Positions 40,047 to 48,077 of a stretch of 64,000 bases of DNA are shown piece after piece. Each line of letters starts with the position of its first letter. Within the stretch, counting starts at the first letter, position 1. The position numbers were made by a program, and so were the translations under genes. The stretch comes from Actinomyces timonensis DSM 23838 (GTDB lineage Bacteria; Actinomycetota; Actinomycetes; Actinomycetales; Actinomycetaceae): positions 163,897 to 227,896 of the forward strand of contig NZ_JH806634.1 of NCBI RefSeq assembly GCF_000295095.1, given 5' to 3'. Under the pieces are notes generated by a model that saw only the letters and a program-made list of their open reading frames with translations, made no database searches and had not been told where the DNA came from.

Positions 40047-41362
40047 GCGCCGACCACCTCGAAGGCGACCAGACCCGCCGCGGGGATCGTGCGGGCCACG
40101 CGGGCGGAGTCGGCGGCGTCGATCTCCAGGACGGAGGCGCCATCGGCGCCGGGCAGGTAGGCGCGCCTGGGGGTGACCTGGACCCCGGTGGCCGCGGCGA
40201 GAGTGGGATCGGCGATGGGCTCGGTGACCGTCGCCTCGGCGCCATCGGCCCACACGCGCACGCGACCCTCGGCGTCGACGCCGACGACGCGCTTGTGGGT
40301 ATCATCCATCGCGGACACGGCGACGACGGGCGCCCCGAAGGCCACACGCGTCCAGGACGCGTCCCTCACGCTGAGCAGCCAGGCGCCGCCGGCGTCGTCG
40401 AGGGCCGCCACCTGGGATCGGCGGGCGCGGTTGGACATCGAGACGATCCGCGCCCCCGCGGCCTCATCCGGCAGGGGCGCCCACGTCGGAGCGGGGGGCT
40501 CGGCGGTCGCGGTCGAGGAGGGCTCGGGAGCGATGACGGCCCCGCCCTGGCAGCCGACGACGATGCCCGCCCGGGTGAGGGCGCCGCCCGACGCCGAGGG
40601 ACAGGCGATGCCCTGGCCGACGGCCTGGCCGGAGTCATCGACGATGCTCGCCTGGCCCCCGGCCACCAGCACCGTCCGATCGCCCAGGGGAGCGGCGAAG
40701 GAGCCGGAGTCGATGGTGGCCGTGGCCACGGGGGTCTGGGTGCCCTGCCCGAGGGCCTGGCGGTCCAGGACCGTGGCGGTGGTGCCCGAGGCGATGACGG
40801 TGCGGGCATTGGTGGAGGCCACGCTGGTCGTCCCGCTGACTCCCAGGGGTCCGAGATCCCGGGCCTCGGCGCGGTAGTAGTGCTGGTGGTCGCCGTGGTC
40901 CCAGGTCCACACGCCGGAATCGACGAGGCTCGTCGCCCCGTCCGCCCCGGTGATGGCCACGAAGCGGGAGTCCGACGTCGTGGCGGTGAGCCCCGGCGCC
41001 GAGGCGATGGTGGCGGGGGCGGCGCCGTCGGCGCCGAGGTCGAGGAGGCTCACCTGGCCGTCGGAGGAGGCCATCACGAGGGACAGGGGCGCCTCCTGCA
41101 GCTCGGTGGCGCCGTCGACGTGGCCATGGCCCGCTCCGGTGGCGTCGGCGGAGGCTGTGGCGTCGGACGCGGGGGCGCTCGCGGCGCTGCCAGAGCCGCC
41201 AGCGGGCGAGCCCGACGAGCAGGCGCTCAGGGCGAGGGCGGCGGCCAGGGGGAGGCCGAGGGCGGCCGTGCTGATCCGGCTGGCGCGGCTGGTCCGGCAG
41301 GCGCGCCCGGTGGGGCAGGCACTGCTGGCGCCGATGCGCGGGGAGGTCTGGGGGAGTCTCAC
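40043..41362 (-). CDS. Second AztD-like beta-propeller lipoprotein in the zinc operon
   Basis: 439 aa, GTG start overlapping the aztB stop (GTGA). The signal peptide ends LALSACSSG after an unusually long N-terminus (lipobox near residue 50). The mature part opens with a short His patch (TGAGHGHVDGA), a second patch WDHGDHQHYY follows, and the rest reads as propeller strands (SLVMASSDGQVSLLDLG, RVVGVDAEGRVRVWADG). It resembles AztD at the N-terminus but lacks the long C-terminal His tail. It may be a second zinc carrier for the same transporter. A sensor or structural role cannot be excluded. Confidence 0.65.
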   Translation of the reverse strand: MRLPQTSPRIGASSACPTGRACRTSRASRISTAALGLPLAAALALSACSSGSPAGGSGSAASAPASDATASADATGAGHGHVDGATELQEAPLSLVMASSDGQVSLLDLGADGAAPATIASAPGLTATTSDSRFVAITGADGATSLVDSGVWTWDHGDHQHYYRAEARDLGPLGVSGTTSVASTNARTVIASGTTATVLDRQALGQGTQTPVATATIDSGSFAAPLGDRTVLVAGGQASIVDDSGQAVGQGIACPSASGGALTRAGIVVGCQGGAVIAPEPSSTATAEPPAPTWAPLPDEAAGARIVSMSNRARRSQVAALDDAGGAWLLSVRDASWTRVAFGAPVVAVSAMDDTHKRVVGVDAEGRVRVWADGAEATVTEPIADPTLAAATGVQVTPRRAYLPGADGASVLEIDAADSARVARTIPAAGLVAFEVVGA

Positions 41363-42222
41363 GCGTGCTCCTTCGCGGTTACGGGGGTGGGACGGCCCGA
41401 GCGGCGCCGGGCGCCGATGAGCGCGGCGGCCCCGGAGGCCGCCAGGAAGACGCCCGCGGCGGTGGCGGTGATGGTGGCGCCGCCCGCGGTGTCGGCGTAC
41501 AGCGAGATGTAGAGGCCCACGACGACGCAGGCGCTGGCGATGAGGGAGGCCCAGGCGGTCATCGCGAGGATCGACCTCGACCACAGCGCGGCCGTGGCCG
41601 GCGGGGCGACGAGGAGCGCCACGACGAGCAGGGTTCCCACGGCCCGGTAGGAGGCGACGACGGCGGCGATGATGAGGAGCGTGAGGCCGGCCTGCGCGAG
41701 GGCCGGGCGCATCCCGAGGGTGAGCGCGATACCGGGATCGAGAGACAGCGCCGTCAGTGGCCGGATCATGAGCGCCCCCACGACGAGGACGACGACGAGC
41801 GTGCCGATGAGCACGGTGACCTCGTCGTTCCCGATCCCCAGGATGTCGCCGAAGAGGATCGCGGTGATATCCGTGGCGAAGGAGCGCGACCGGGACACGA
41901 TGATGACACCCAGGGAGAGCATGAGGACGAAGGTGATGCCGATCGCGGTGTCCTGGGAGAGGCGGGCGCGCCGGGACAGGACGGCGACGAGGACGCCCAT
42001 GGCGGTGGCGCTGAGCGCCGCCCCCGCGAGCGTCGGCAGTCCGATGAGCGCGCTGATCGCGACGCCCGGGAGCATCCCGTGGCCGATAGCCTCCCCGAGG
42101 AACCCCATGCCCCGGATGACGACCCAGGTGCCCGCGACCGAGCAGACGAGCGCCGCGAGGACGCCGCCGGCGAGGGCGTTGGTGAAGAACCCGAGGGAGA
42201 GCGGGTCGAGGAGGTAGTGCAC
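41359..42222 (-). CDS. aztB: Zinc ABC transporter permease (AztB-like, ZnuB family)
   Basis: 287-aa membrane protein with about eight helices of the ABC-3 permease family. Recognisable pieces are WVVIRGMGFLGEAIGHGMLPG, SQDTAIGITFVLMLSLGV and VGTLLVVALLVAPPATA. GTG 42222 is chosen over 42258 because TACCCT on the minus strand lies 6 nt before it. It heads the operon aztB, propeller gene, aztC, aztD and faces aztA across a shared regulatory region. Confidence 0.9.
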   Translation of the reverse strand: MHYLLDPLSLGFFTNALAGGVLAALVCSVAGTWVVIRGMGFLGEAIGHGMLPGVAISALIGLPTLAGAALSATAMGVLVAVLSRRARLSQDTAIGITFVLMLSLGVIIVSRSRSFATDITAILFGDILGIGNDEVTVLIGTLVVVLVVGALMIRPLTALSLDPGIALTLGMRPALAQAGLTLLIIAAVVASYRAVGTLLVVALLVAPPATAALWSRSILAMTAWASLIASACVVVGLYISLYADTAGGATITATAAGVFLAASGAAALIGARRRSGRPTPVTAKEHA

Positions 42223-42228
42223 GAGCGC

Positions 42229-42266
42229 AGGGTAACGATAATCGTTCGCACTTGTCACGCTATGCT
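42229..42266. promoter_or_regulatory. Overlapping divergent promoters of aztB and aztA
   Basis: Minus-strand -10 TACCCT (42229-42234) precedes the aztB GTG by 6 nt. Plus-strand -10 TATGCT (42261-42266) precedes the aztA ATG by 6 nt. Both predict leaderless mRNAs. Confidence 0.55.
42234..42246. promoter_or_regulatory. Fur/Zur-like operator palindrome
   Basis: AACGAT-A-ATCGTT is a perfect 13-bp palindrome with the GATAAT core usual for Fur-family sites. It touches the aztB -10 and covers the expected -35 of aztA, so one bound dimer could block both zinc-transport promoters. Zur is the expected regulator; its gene is not in the window. Confidence 0.6.
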
Positions 42267-42272
42267 CCTCGC

Positions 42273-43043
42273 ATGCGTTTCCCCGCCCCCCGACGGGCCC
42301 CCTCGAGCGCCCTCGCCAGCTCCGGCCCCGCCGCCTCGGGGCCGAGCCCCAGCGCCGCGCCCCCTCCGACCGCCACCGATGCAGCGGCCATGGGCGGGCT
42401 CGTTCTGCGCGACGTCGTCGTGCGCCGGGGCGAGGTGCTCGCCCTCGACGGGGTCAGCCTCGACCTGGCCATGGGCGAGGCCGTCTGCCTCTTCGGTCCC
42501 AACGGCTCGGGCAAGTCCACCCTCCTGGCCGCCGTCGCCGGGATCCTGCCGCTTGCGGGCGGCAGCATCGAGCGCCGCCCCACCGACGCGCGAGCGGCCC
42601 TCGTGCCCCAGGCCCCGCCGATCCCCGAGCGCATGCCGCTGACGGTGAGGGCCGCCGTCGCCATGGGCTGCTGGGGCAGCACCGGCCTCCTGCGCCCGCT
42701 CACGCGCGCCCAGAAGGAGCGCGCGGGGGAGGTGATGGAGCTCCTGGGCATCGCCGATCTCGCCGACCGCCAGCTCTCCGCCGTCTCCGGAGGTCAGCGC
42801 CAGCGGGTCCTCGTCGCCCAGGCCGTCGTCAGCAGGCCCGCCATCCTGCTCATGGACGAGCCGACCGCCGCCGCCGACGCCCGCTCCACCCAGATCATCT
42901 ACGACGCCGCGGCCCGGGCAGCCCGGGATGGCGCGCTCGTCCTCCTCGTCAGCCACGACGAGGAGGCCCGCCGGATCGCCGACCGCTGCCTCACCCTCGA
43001 CGCCGGCCGCGTCGTCGGCGACACCCGCGAGGGCCCTCGCTGA
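42273..43043 (+). CDS. aztA: Zinc ABC transporter ATP-binding protein (AztA-like, ZnuC family)
   Basis: 256-aa ATPase. Walker A is FGPNGSGKSTLL, the signature is SAVSGGQRQRV, Walker B is ILLMDEPTAAAD, and the switch His is in LLVSHDEE. The first ~40 residues are an Ala/Pro/Ser-rich extension. ATG 42273 follows TATGCT by 6 nt. Divergent from the aztB operon, with which it should form one zinc importer. Confidence 0.9.
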   Translation: MRFPAPRRAPSSALASSGPAASGPSPSAAPPPTATDAAAMGGLVLRDVVVRRGEVLALDGVSLDLAMGEAVCLFGPNGSGKSTLLAAVAGILPLAGGSIERRPTDARAALVPQAPPIPERMPLTVRAAVAMGCWGSTGLLRPLTRAQKERAGEVMELLGIADLADRQLSAVSGGQRQRVLVAQAVVSRPAILLMDEPTAAADARSTQIIYDAAARAARDGALVLLVSHDEEARRIADRCLTLDAGRVVGDTREGPR

Positions 43044-43079
43044 GGGTGCGGGCCTCGCGCCCGGCCCTCCCCGCAAGCC

Positions 43080-44456
43080 TCAGCGCCAGGCCGTCGCGGC
43101 GTAGAAGACCGCCTTGCCGCGCGGGTCCATCGCCCCGATCCCCTCATGGGTCACCTCCAGCGCCCTCCCCGCGCCCGAGAGCGCGTCGCCGGGCAGGAAG
43201 GCCGTTGCCAGCTCCTCGCCCGTGCGCAGATCGGTGAGCACCACCTCCCCGGGGCGCGAGTCGAAGACCGTGTAGAGGACATCGCCATAGACCGCGAGGC
43301 CGGTGGGGACGGTGCCGTCGGTGTTCGGCCAGGTGAAGGTCGGGGTGGGGGAGCCGAGCTCGCGGAAATCGGCGGCCGACGGGGTGCGCATGATCGAGTA
43401 GCCGCCGGAGCACCAGGCCTCCGGATGATCACCGGCCCGGGGCGGGCCCGCTCCCAGATCCGCCGTCGCCCGGGTTCCCAGGTCCATGGCCCGCCAGGAG
43501 CCCTGGTCCTGGGCGGCCCAGTAGAGCCACCCTTCCAGCAGGTGGGCCTGGCTCGTCGGGGCCTCCTGCAGGACGGAGCCGTCCGTGGTGGACAGGACGC
43601 GGTACGGGGGCGCGGCTGGCGACGAGGCGCTGGACGATGGGGTGCCCACCATGACGGCGTCGCCGGACAGGCCGGCCAGCGCCGCGCTTCCAGCCCCCTG
43701 CGGATTGGTCAGCAGCGTGGAGAGGTCGGCGGTGGCGAGCACCTCGATCCAGCAGGGGCCGACCGGGGAGTCGGGCGGGGGCCCGAGCGCCAGGGCGAGG
43801 CGCGTGGCGTCCGAGGAGACGGCCAGGCGGGCAGCCCCCTTCGCCGTCGGCGCGCTCGCGGGCAGCTCCACGTCCCGGGAGGCGAGGATCCGCCCCGAGA
43901 CCAGCTCGATCTTGAGGACCGTGGCCGACCAGGACCCGGCCTGGGGCGGGCCCATCTGGGTCGCGGTGGTGAGGCTGTAGGCGCAGGCGCCGCGGGGATC
44001 GACGATGGCCGCGGCGTCGGACAGCGCCTGGGTGGCCCCCTGGGGCTCGACCCCGCGACCGAGGTCGTCGGCGGTCGCCTCCGCGAAGCCCAGGGCGGCG
44101 CCGTCGGTGGTGAGGATGCGGATCACCCCCGTGGACAGGTCCTCGTACCACCAGGTGGGGTGATCGCTGTGGAAGACGAAGCGGTCATCCATCGACCACC
44201 CCGTTCCAGCGTCGGCGAGCATGTCGACGCCGAGCCCCGGGATGCCAGCGGTGGAAGAGAAAGCGGTCGGGGCGGGCCGGGAGGAGGAGCCCGACGACGG
44301 GGCCGGGAACGGCCCCGAGAAGGGGGAGGCGGAGGAGGGCGTCGCCCCACCGGGGGGCACTTCGCCGTCGGGGCGCGGGGCGCACGCCGTCAGCCCGGGG
44401 CCCGGCAGCATCGCTGCGGCCCCCAGGGCGGAGAGCAGGAAGGAGCGGCGCTTCAT
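43080..44456 (-). CDS. Exported probable lipoprotein, propeller-like, unknown function
   Basis: 458 aa. Signal peptide KRRSFLLSALGAAAMLPG with a lipobox-like GLTACAP; twin Arg at the start suggests possible Tat export. A Pro/Ser-rich linker precedes a region of beta-strand repeats (VLKIELVSGRILASRD, EVVLTDLRTGEELATAFLPG) that suggests a propeller. No catalytic motif recognised. ATG 44456 has SD GAGAGG; a longer frame upstream lacks one. It ends 36 nt from the convergent aztA end, so a link to zinc uptake is possible but not shown. Confidence 0.55.
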   Translation of the reverse strand: MKRRSFLLSALGAAAMLPGPGLTACAPRPDGEVPPGGATPSSASPFSGPFPAPSSGSSSRPAPTAFSSTAGIPGLGVDMLADAGTGWSMDDRFVFHSDHPTWWYEDLSTGVIRILTTDGAALGFAEATADDLGRGVEPQGATQALSDAAAIVDPRGACAYSLTTATQMGPPQAGSWSATVLKIELVSGRILASRDVELPASAPTAKGAARLAVSSDATRLALALGPPPDSPVGPCWIEVLATADLSTLLTNPQGAGSAALAGLSGDAVMVGTPSSSASSPAAPPYRVLSTTDGSVLQEAPTSQAHLLEGWLYWAAQDQGSWRAMDLGTRATADLGAGPPRAGDHPEAWCSGGYSIMRTPSAADFRELGSPTPTFTWPNTDGTVPTGLAVYGDVLYTVFDSRPGEVVLTDLRTGEELATAFLPGDALSGAGRALEVTHEGIGAMDPRGKAVFYAATAWR

Positions 44457-44702
44457 CGCGGGGCCTCTCAGGGCAGGGGACGGCCGATGCGTTCGCGTTC
44501 CCAACCACCCTAGCGGCGATCCAGGGCGGCCGGAAGGCGCCCCAGCGGAGTCCCAGGAGGTCGATGGGAGGTCCGCCACCTGGGCCATTGCTGGTCAGGC
44601 GCCCCGGAGTATCTAGACTGTGGGCGTCGTCCTCCCAGCCAGCCGTGGCCCGCTGCGCCAGGATCGCCCCCTTCAGCCCCCTCACCCCAGGAGCCAGATC
44701 CA
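44457..44702. other. Divergent intergenic region before fprA
   Basis: 246 nt without a gene. TATCTAGACT at about 44610 is the only -10-like core on the plus strand, with TTGCTG 16 nt upstream as a weak -35; assignment is tentative. Confidence 0.3.
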
Positions 44703-46184
44703 GTGAGTACCCGCCCTCTCTCCGTCGCCGTCATCGGGGCAGGCCCCGCGGGCATCTACGCCTCGGACATCCTGTCCAAGTCGGGACTCGATGTGAACAT
44801 CGACCTCTTCGAACGGCTCCCCGCCCCCTACGGCCTGGTCCGCTACGGCGTCGCCCCGGACCACCCCCGCATCAAGCAGATCATCGTCGCGCTGTACAAG
44901 ATCCTCCAGCGCGGGGACATCCGCCTCATCGGCAACGTCGAGGTCGGCCGCGATATCACCGTCGATGAGCTGCGCGAGCACTACGACGCCCTCATCTTCT
45001 CCACCGGGGCGGACACCGACGCCCCCCTGCGCATCCCCGGGGCCGATGCCTCCGAGTGCTACGGCGGCGCGGACTTCGTCTCCTGGTACGACGGCCACCC
45101 CGACCACCCCCGCACCTGGGACCTGAGCGCCAAGGAGGTCGCCGTCATCGGCGTGGGCAACGTGGGGCTCGACATCGCCCGCGTCCTGGCCAAGCACGCC
45201 GAGGACCTCATGGTCACCGAGGTTCCCGCCAACGTCGCCGAGGAGCTGCGCCGCTCCCCGGTCACCGACGTCCACGTCTTCGGCCGCCGCGGCCCCGCCC
45301 AGGTGAAGTTCACCCCCCTGGAGCTGCGCGAGCTCGGCAAGCAGCCCGACGTCGACGTCCTCGTCGATGAGGAGGACTTCGAGTACGACGAGGGCTCCCA
45401 GGCGGCGCTCGCGGCCTCCAACCAGCAGCGCCAGGTGGTCAAGGCCCTCGAGGGCTACGCCATGGCGGAGCCCGAGGACCTCACCGCCTCCCACCGCATC
45501 CACATCCACCTCTTCTCCGCCCCCAGCGAGGTCCTCACGGACGAGGCTGGTCATGTGCGCGGCCTGCGCGTGGAGCGCACGCGCCTGACGGGCGACGGGA
45601 ACGTCGAGGGCACCGGCGAGTTCCGCGACTTCGACGTCCAGGCCGTCTACCGCGCCATCGGCTACGCGGGCAGCCCCATCGAGGGCCTTCCCTTCGACGC
45701 CGAGCGCCACGTGCTGCCCAACGCCGGCGGCCGAGTCCTGGGCGAGGGCGGCGAGCCGCTGACCGGCATCTACGCCACCGGCTGGATCCGACGCGGCCCA
45801 GTGGGCCTCATCGGCTCCACCAAGTCCGACGCCCAGGAGACCATCTCCAACCTCGTGGCCGACGCGCAGGCGGGTCTGCTCCACGCCACCACCTCTGACG
45901 AGAACCAGGTCGGGCACGACGCCGTCATGCTCCTGCTCAACAAGCGCGGAGTCCCCTTCACCACCTGGGACGGCTGGGAGCTCCTCGATGCCTACGAGCG
46001 GGGGCTCGGCGAGGACTTCGGCGAGGTGACGGTCAGCAGTGGGGAGTCCAAGCCCCGTGAGCGCGTCAAGGTGGTCTCCCGCGAGGCCATGACCGCGGTC
46101 TCACGCGGCACCGAGGTCCCCGCCGACCTCATCGGCGCCCCCGACCCCTCCCGCGTCCCCGAGCGCGTCGCCCACCGGCTCTGA
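44703..46184 (+). CDS. fprA: Ferredoxin-NADP+ reductase, FprA type
   Basis: 493-aa FAD- and NADP-dependent oxidoreductase of the adrenodoxin-reductase class. FAD fold SVAVIGAGPAGIYASDIL, the PAPYGLVRYGVAPDHP motif and NADP fold EVAVIGVGNVGLDIARVL are clear. ATGWIRRGPVGLIGSTKSDA is the family signature for FAD binding near the C-terminus. It moves electrons between NADPH and ferredoxin, and could thereby supply reduced ferredoxin to iron-sulfur enzymes. GTG 44703 has SD AGGAG. About 35 residues longer than the mycobacterial protein. Confidence 0.95.
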   Translation: MSTRPLSVAVIGAGPAGIYASDILSKSGLDVNIDLFERLPAPYGLVRYGVAPDHPRIKQIIVALYKILQRGDIRLIGNVEVGRDITVDELREHYDALIFSTGADTDAPLRIPGADASECYGGADFVSWYDGHPDHPRTWDLSAKEVAVIGVGNVGLDIARVLAKHAEDLMVTEVPANVAEELRRSPVTDVHVFGRRGPAQVKFTPLELRELGKQPDVDVLVDEEDFEYDEGSQAALAASNQQRQVVKALEGYAMAEPEDLTASHRIHIHLFSAPSEVLTDEAGHVRGLRVERTRLTGDGNVEGTGEFRDFDVQAVYRAIGYAGSPIEGLPFDAERHVLPNAGGRVLGEGGEPLTGIYATGWIRRGPVGLIGSTKSDAQETISNLVADAQAGLLHATTSDENQVGHDAVMLLLNKRGVPFTTWDGWELLDAYERGLGEDFGEVTVSSGESKPRERVKVVSREAMTAVSRGTEVPADLIGAPDPSRVPERVAHRL

Positions 46185-46267
46185 GGAAGCGGGGGAGGGG
46201 CGGCCGGGAGTTCCCGGAAGACCGGGCGGACTGGTTCACCGCCCCTCGCCCCGTCGTTGCGCCCTCA

Positions 46268-46335
46268 GCCCGCTCCCGCGCCCTCTGCCCGCTGTTGCGC
46301 CCTCATCCTCGCAGTTTGAGGGCGCGGGAGCGGGC
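46268..46335 (+). terminator. 18-bp inverted repeat, probable fprA terminator
   Basis: GCCCGCTCCCGCGCCCTC (46268-46285) and its exact complement (46318-46335) flank a 32-nt loop. A long stem of this kind after fprA would end transcription; it also marks the left edge of the foreign island. Confidence 0.55.
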
Positions 46336-46716
46336 CGAGACGGTTTCTGCGGGCCGACGGCGCGGGAAGGGGCGGCTACAGCGCGCAGGGACGTTGGGGG
46401 CAGCGCTCCGGCGGTGCTCTCGAGGGTCCAGGGTCGCTCAGGAGCGCCCAGCGCCGCTCTGGACGTCCCACTTGGGTGCGTGCCGGAGGCCAATCCCCGC
46501 CCGCGATCATCCAAGATCGGGCACGACGGGCGGCCAAGTCATATCCGCGCTGCCCACTCGTGGGCCGCGATCGGCGACTGTCTCCGTCCCGGCGCAGATC
46601 CGCTGCTCGCATCATTGCTCCAGGTGAGCCCGGGGCCGCCGAGGCGTCGCAGATGGGCCTCGGCTTGCTGACACAGCCTCCTTGAAGGAGTCGCGACCGT
46701 CATACTTTCGGATGAG

Positions 46717-46745
46717 TTTGGCGATGCCAAAGGGTGATGTAGTAC
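46717..46745 (+). promoter_or_regulatory. Candidate promoter and operator of the epipeptide-like operon
   Basis: TTGGCG (46718-46723) and TAGTAC (46740-46745) are 16 nt apart. The -35 lies within the perfect palindrome TTTGGC-GAT-GCCAAA (46717-46731), which could be an operator. This would leave a leader of roughly 165 nt. Inferred only from sequence. Confidence 0.35.
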
Positions 46746-46919
46746 ACCTAAGTCCGCACGAATGTGCGACACGCGGGGAACTTCCGTATGGTGCGCGATC
46801 CCCTACCCGTGGTACTTCGGAGCGAAATCGATCGTATGGCTGGCGCTGAAGGTGTGAACTGCCTAACGTTGGCGTTGCCAATCGACCGACAATTGACCTC
46901 GATTGAGGGAGGTGAGATC

Positions 46920-47033
46920 ATGCAGGATCTGCTCGATGCGCTTATCGTGGACGACCGAGTCGTCAAGTTGTCTGACAGTGATGACCTTGGTTGGCTTCTT
47001 GTCAGCAACAACTGGGTTGCCGCTGGCTGGTGA
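46920..47033 (+). CDS. YydF/EpeX-like epipeptide precursor peptide
   Basis: 37-aa peptide, too short for routine gene calling. ATG 46920 has a very strong SD, GGGAGGTGA, ending 4 nt upstream, better than almost any other gene here; the longer in-frame alternatives at 46764 and 46836 have none. The N-terminal part is MQDLLDALIVDDRVVKL, and the C-terminal part SDSDDLGWLLVSNNWVAAGW is Trp-rich and aliphatic. From memory, B. subtilis YydF has LLDES near its middle and ends NDLWYF-V-KSKENRW-I-LGSGH, a clearly similar layout. No Cys, Ser/Thr-rich core or GG leader is present, so a lanthipeptide or sactipeptide is unlikely. The radical SAM gene follows. Confidence 0.72.
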   Translation: MQDLLDALIVDDRVVKLSDSDDLGWLLVSNNWVAAGW

Positions 47034-47044
47034 CGGCTGCGAAG

Positions 47045-47078
47045 TGGGTGCGGGCGCCACTGGAGGCGCCCGCACCCA
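47045..47078 (+). terminator. Hairpin between precursor and radical SAM gene
   Basis: Perfect 14-bp stem (TGGGTGCGGGCGCC with GGCGCCCGCACCCA), loop ACTGGA, starting 12 nt after the precursor stop. No T-tract. It may attenuate transcription or protect the precursor mRNA, so that peptide is made in excess over enzymes. Confidence 0.6.
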
Positions 47079-47112
47079 TCGCCCAATTCGATACCACTAT
47101 CAAGGTGTTCTA

Positions 47113-48057
47113 ATGCAACGTGTGATTATCGCTCCGCATATGAAGTGCAATGCAAGATGCGCTCATTGCTGCGTGTCGTCCCATCCAAAGGATGAGAGGC
47201 ACTTAGAGGATGCTACAGTTGTTCGTCTGATCGACGAAGCCATCGCCTCACCGTCGATCAAGATAGTCGCGTTCACTGGTGGAGAGGCGTTGCTGCGCAA
47301 GTCCTTCATACTGGAGCAGATGAGACGTTTGAAACGAGCTGGCAAACGAAGCACGATCGTTTCAAATGGATTCTGGGGGATCACGGAAGCGAGCGCCAGG
47401 GGAGTTCTTCTAGAATTGGCAGACGCTGGCGTCCGAACTATCACGATCAGTGCTGACACCTTTCATCTGCCTTATGTGCCAATCGAGCGAGTGAGGAACA
47501 TCCTCAAGGTGAGGGATGTCGCGCCCGAAATCGAATTCGCTGTCAACATCTGCCAGTCGCGAAGTGAGCCCGCCAGTAAGACGCTGGACCAACTAGAAGG
47601 CCTCCTAGAAGGTGTGCATATCAACAGTTTCAATATTACACCTGTTGGGCAGGCCGAGGGCATCGCATCATGCGAGATAACGTACGATCATGTCTCAACC
47701 GAGAACCTGAAGTGCCCAGGACAGGTTTTGCTGTTCTCGGGTGACGGCCAAGTCTACCCATGCTGTTCGCTGGGTGTCATCAACAGCGCTCTTTCGGTTG
47801 GTGACGCCAATGAACTCACGATCGAGGAGGGGGCGCGTCGCATAGAATGCAACCTTGCATTCAAGATTATGACAGAAGAAGGCCTGGGGTGGTTTGTGGA
47901 AAAGCTCAAGAGGAATGGGGATGAACGATTCGCTGAGCCTTTTCCCGTTGTCGATGCCTGTCATCTGTGCAGCGTGATCTTCGAGAACAAGAGTAGAATC
48001 AGCGAACTGCGGAATGATTTCGAGGAGTACAAGGCTCAATATGTGAGTGAGCGCTGA
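47113..48057 (+). CDS. Radical SAM peptide-modifying enzyme, YydG/EpeE-like
   Basis: 314 aa, close to the ~319 aa of YydG. The radical SAM cluster motif C-x3-C-x2-C is KCNARCAHCC (Cys12/16/19), and TGGEA at 55-59 is the SAM-binding strand. Extra cysteines (201, 217, 218, 283, 286; YPCC and CHLC) suggest a C-terminal auxiliary iron-sulfur cluster. YydG-type enzymes convert L-Val and L-Ile residues of the precursor to D-residues, with a cysteine donating the hydrogen. The epimerase assignment rests on gene order and precursor similarity, so another radical modification is possible. ATG 47113 has AAGGTG upstream. Confidence 0.8.
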   Translation: MQRVIIAPHMKCNARCAHCCVSSHPKDERHLEDATVVRLIDEAIASPSIKIVAFTGGEALLRKSFILEQMRRLKRAGKRSTIVSNGFWGITEASARGVLLELADAGVRTITISADTFHLPYVPIERVRNILKVRDVAPEIEFAVNICQSRSEPASKTLDQLEGLLEGVHINSFNITPVGQAEGIASCEITYDHVSTENLKCPGQVLLFSGDGQVYPCCSLGVINSALSVGDANELTIEEGARRIECNLAFKIMTEEGLGWFVEKLKRNGDERFAEPFPVVDACHLCSVIFENKSRISELRNDFEEYKAQYVSER

Positions 48058-48077
48058 GCCGAGGGGATGGAAGCGTC

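Larger units (their letters stand above)
46185..46919. other. 735-nt junction between fprA and the peptide cluster
   Basis: No gene seen. The left part is host-like GC-rich sequence with a large inverted repeat (46268-46335) and two copies of GTTGCGCCCTCA (46256 and 46294). GC drops from about 46680 onward. The right part carries candidate promoter elements for the peptide cluster. A frame open from 46764 runs into the precursor gene but has no SD. Confidence 0.5.

Noticed and set aside
41363-41584. Long N-terminal extension of the second propeller lipoprotein
   Set aside because: It overlaps aztB in antiphase with Arg/His-rich shadow sequence; GTG 41362 overlaps the aztB stop.
37745-43043. 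Anchored-repeat type ABC transporter locus with long two-part binding protein
   Set aside because: The binding protein is a standard 304-aa single-domain type and the His-rich propellers fit AztD, so a zinc azt locus is the simpler reading.
46268-46335. IS terminal repeats or CRISPR repeat near the island edge
   Set aside because: Only a single hairpin, no transposase, no regular spacers.
46764-46919. Longer precursor peptide starting at 46764 or 46836
   Set aside because: No SD at either codon, whereas ATG 46920 has a near-perfect one and gives a peptide like YydF's C-terminal part. Still possible as a minor form.
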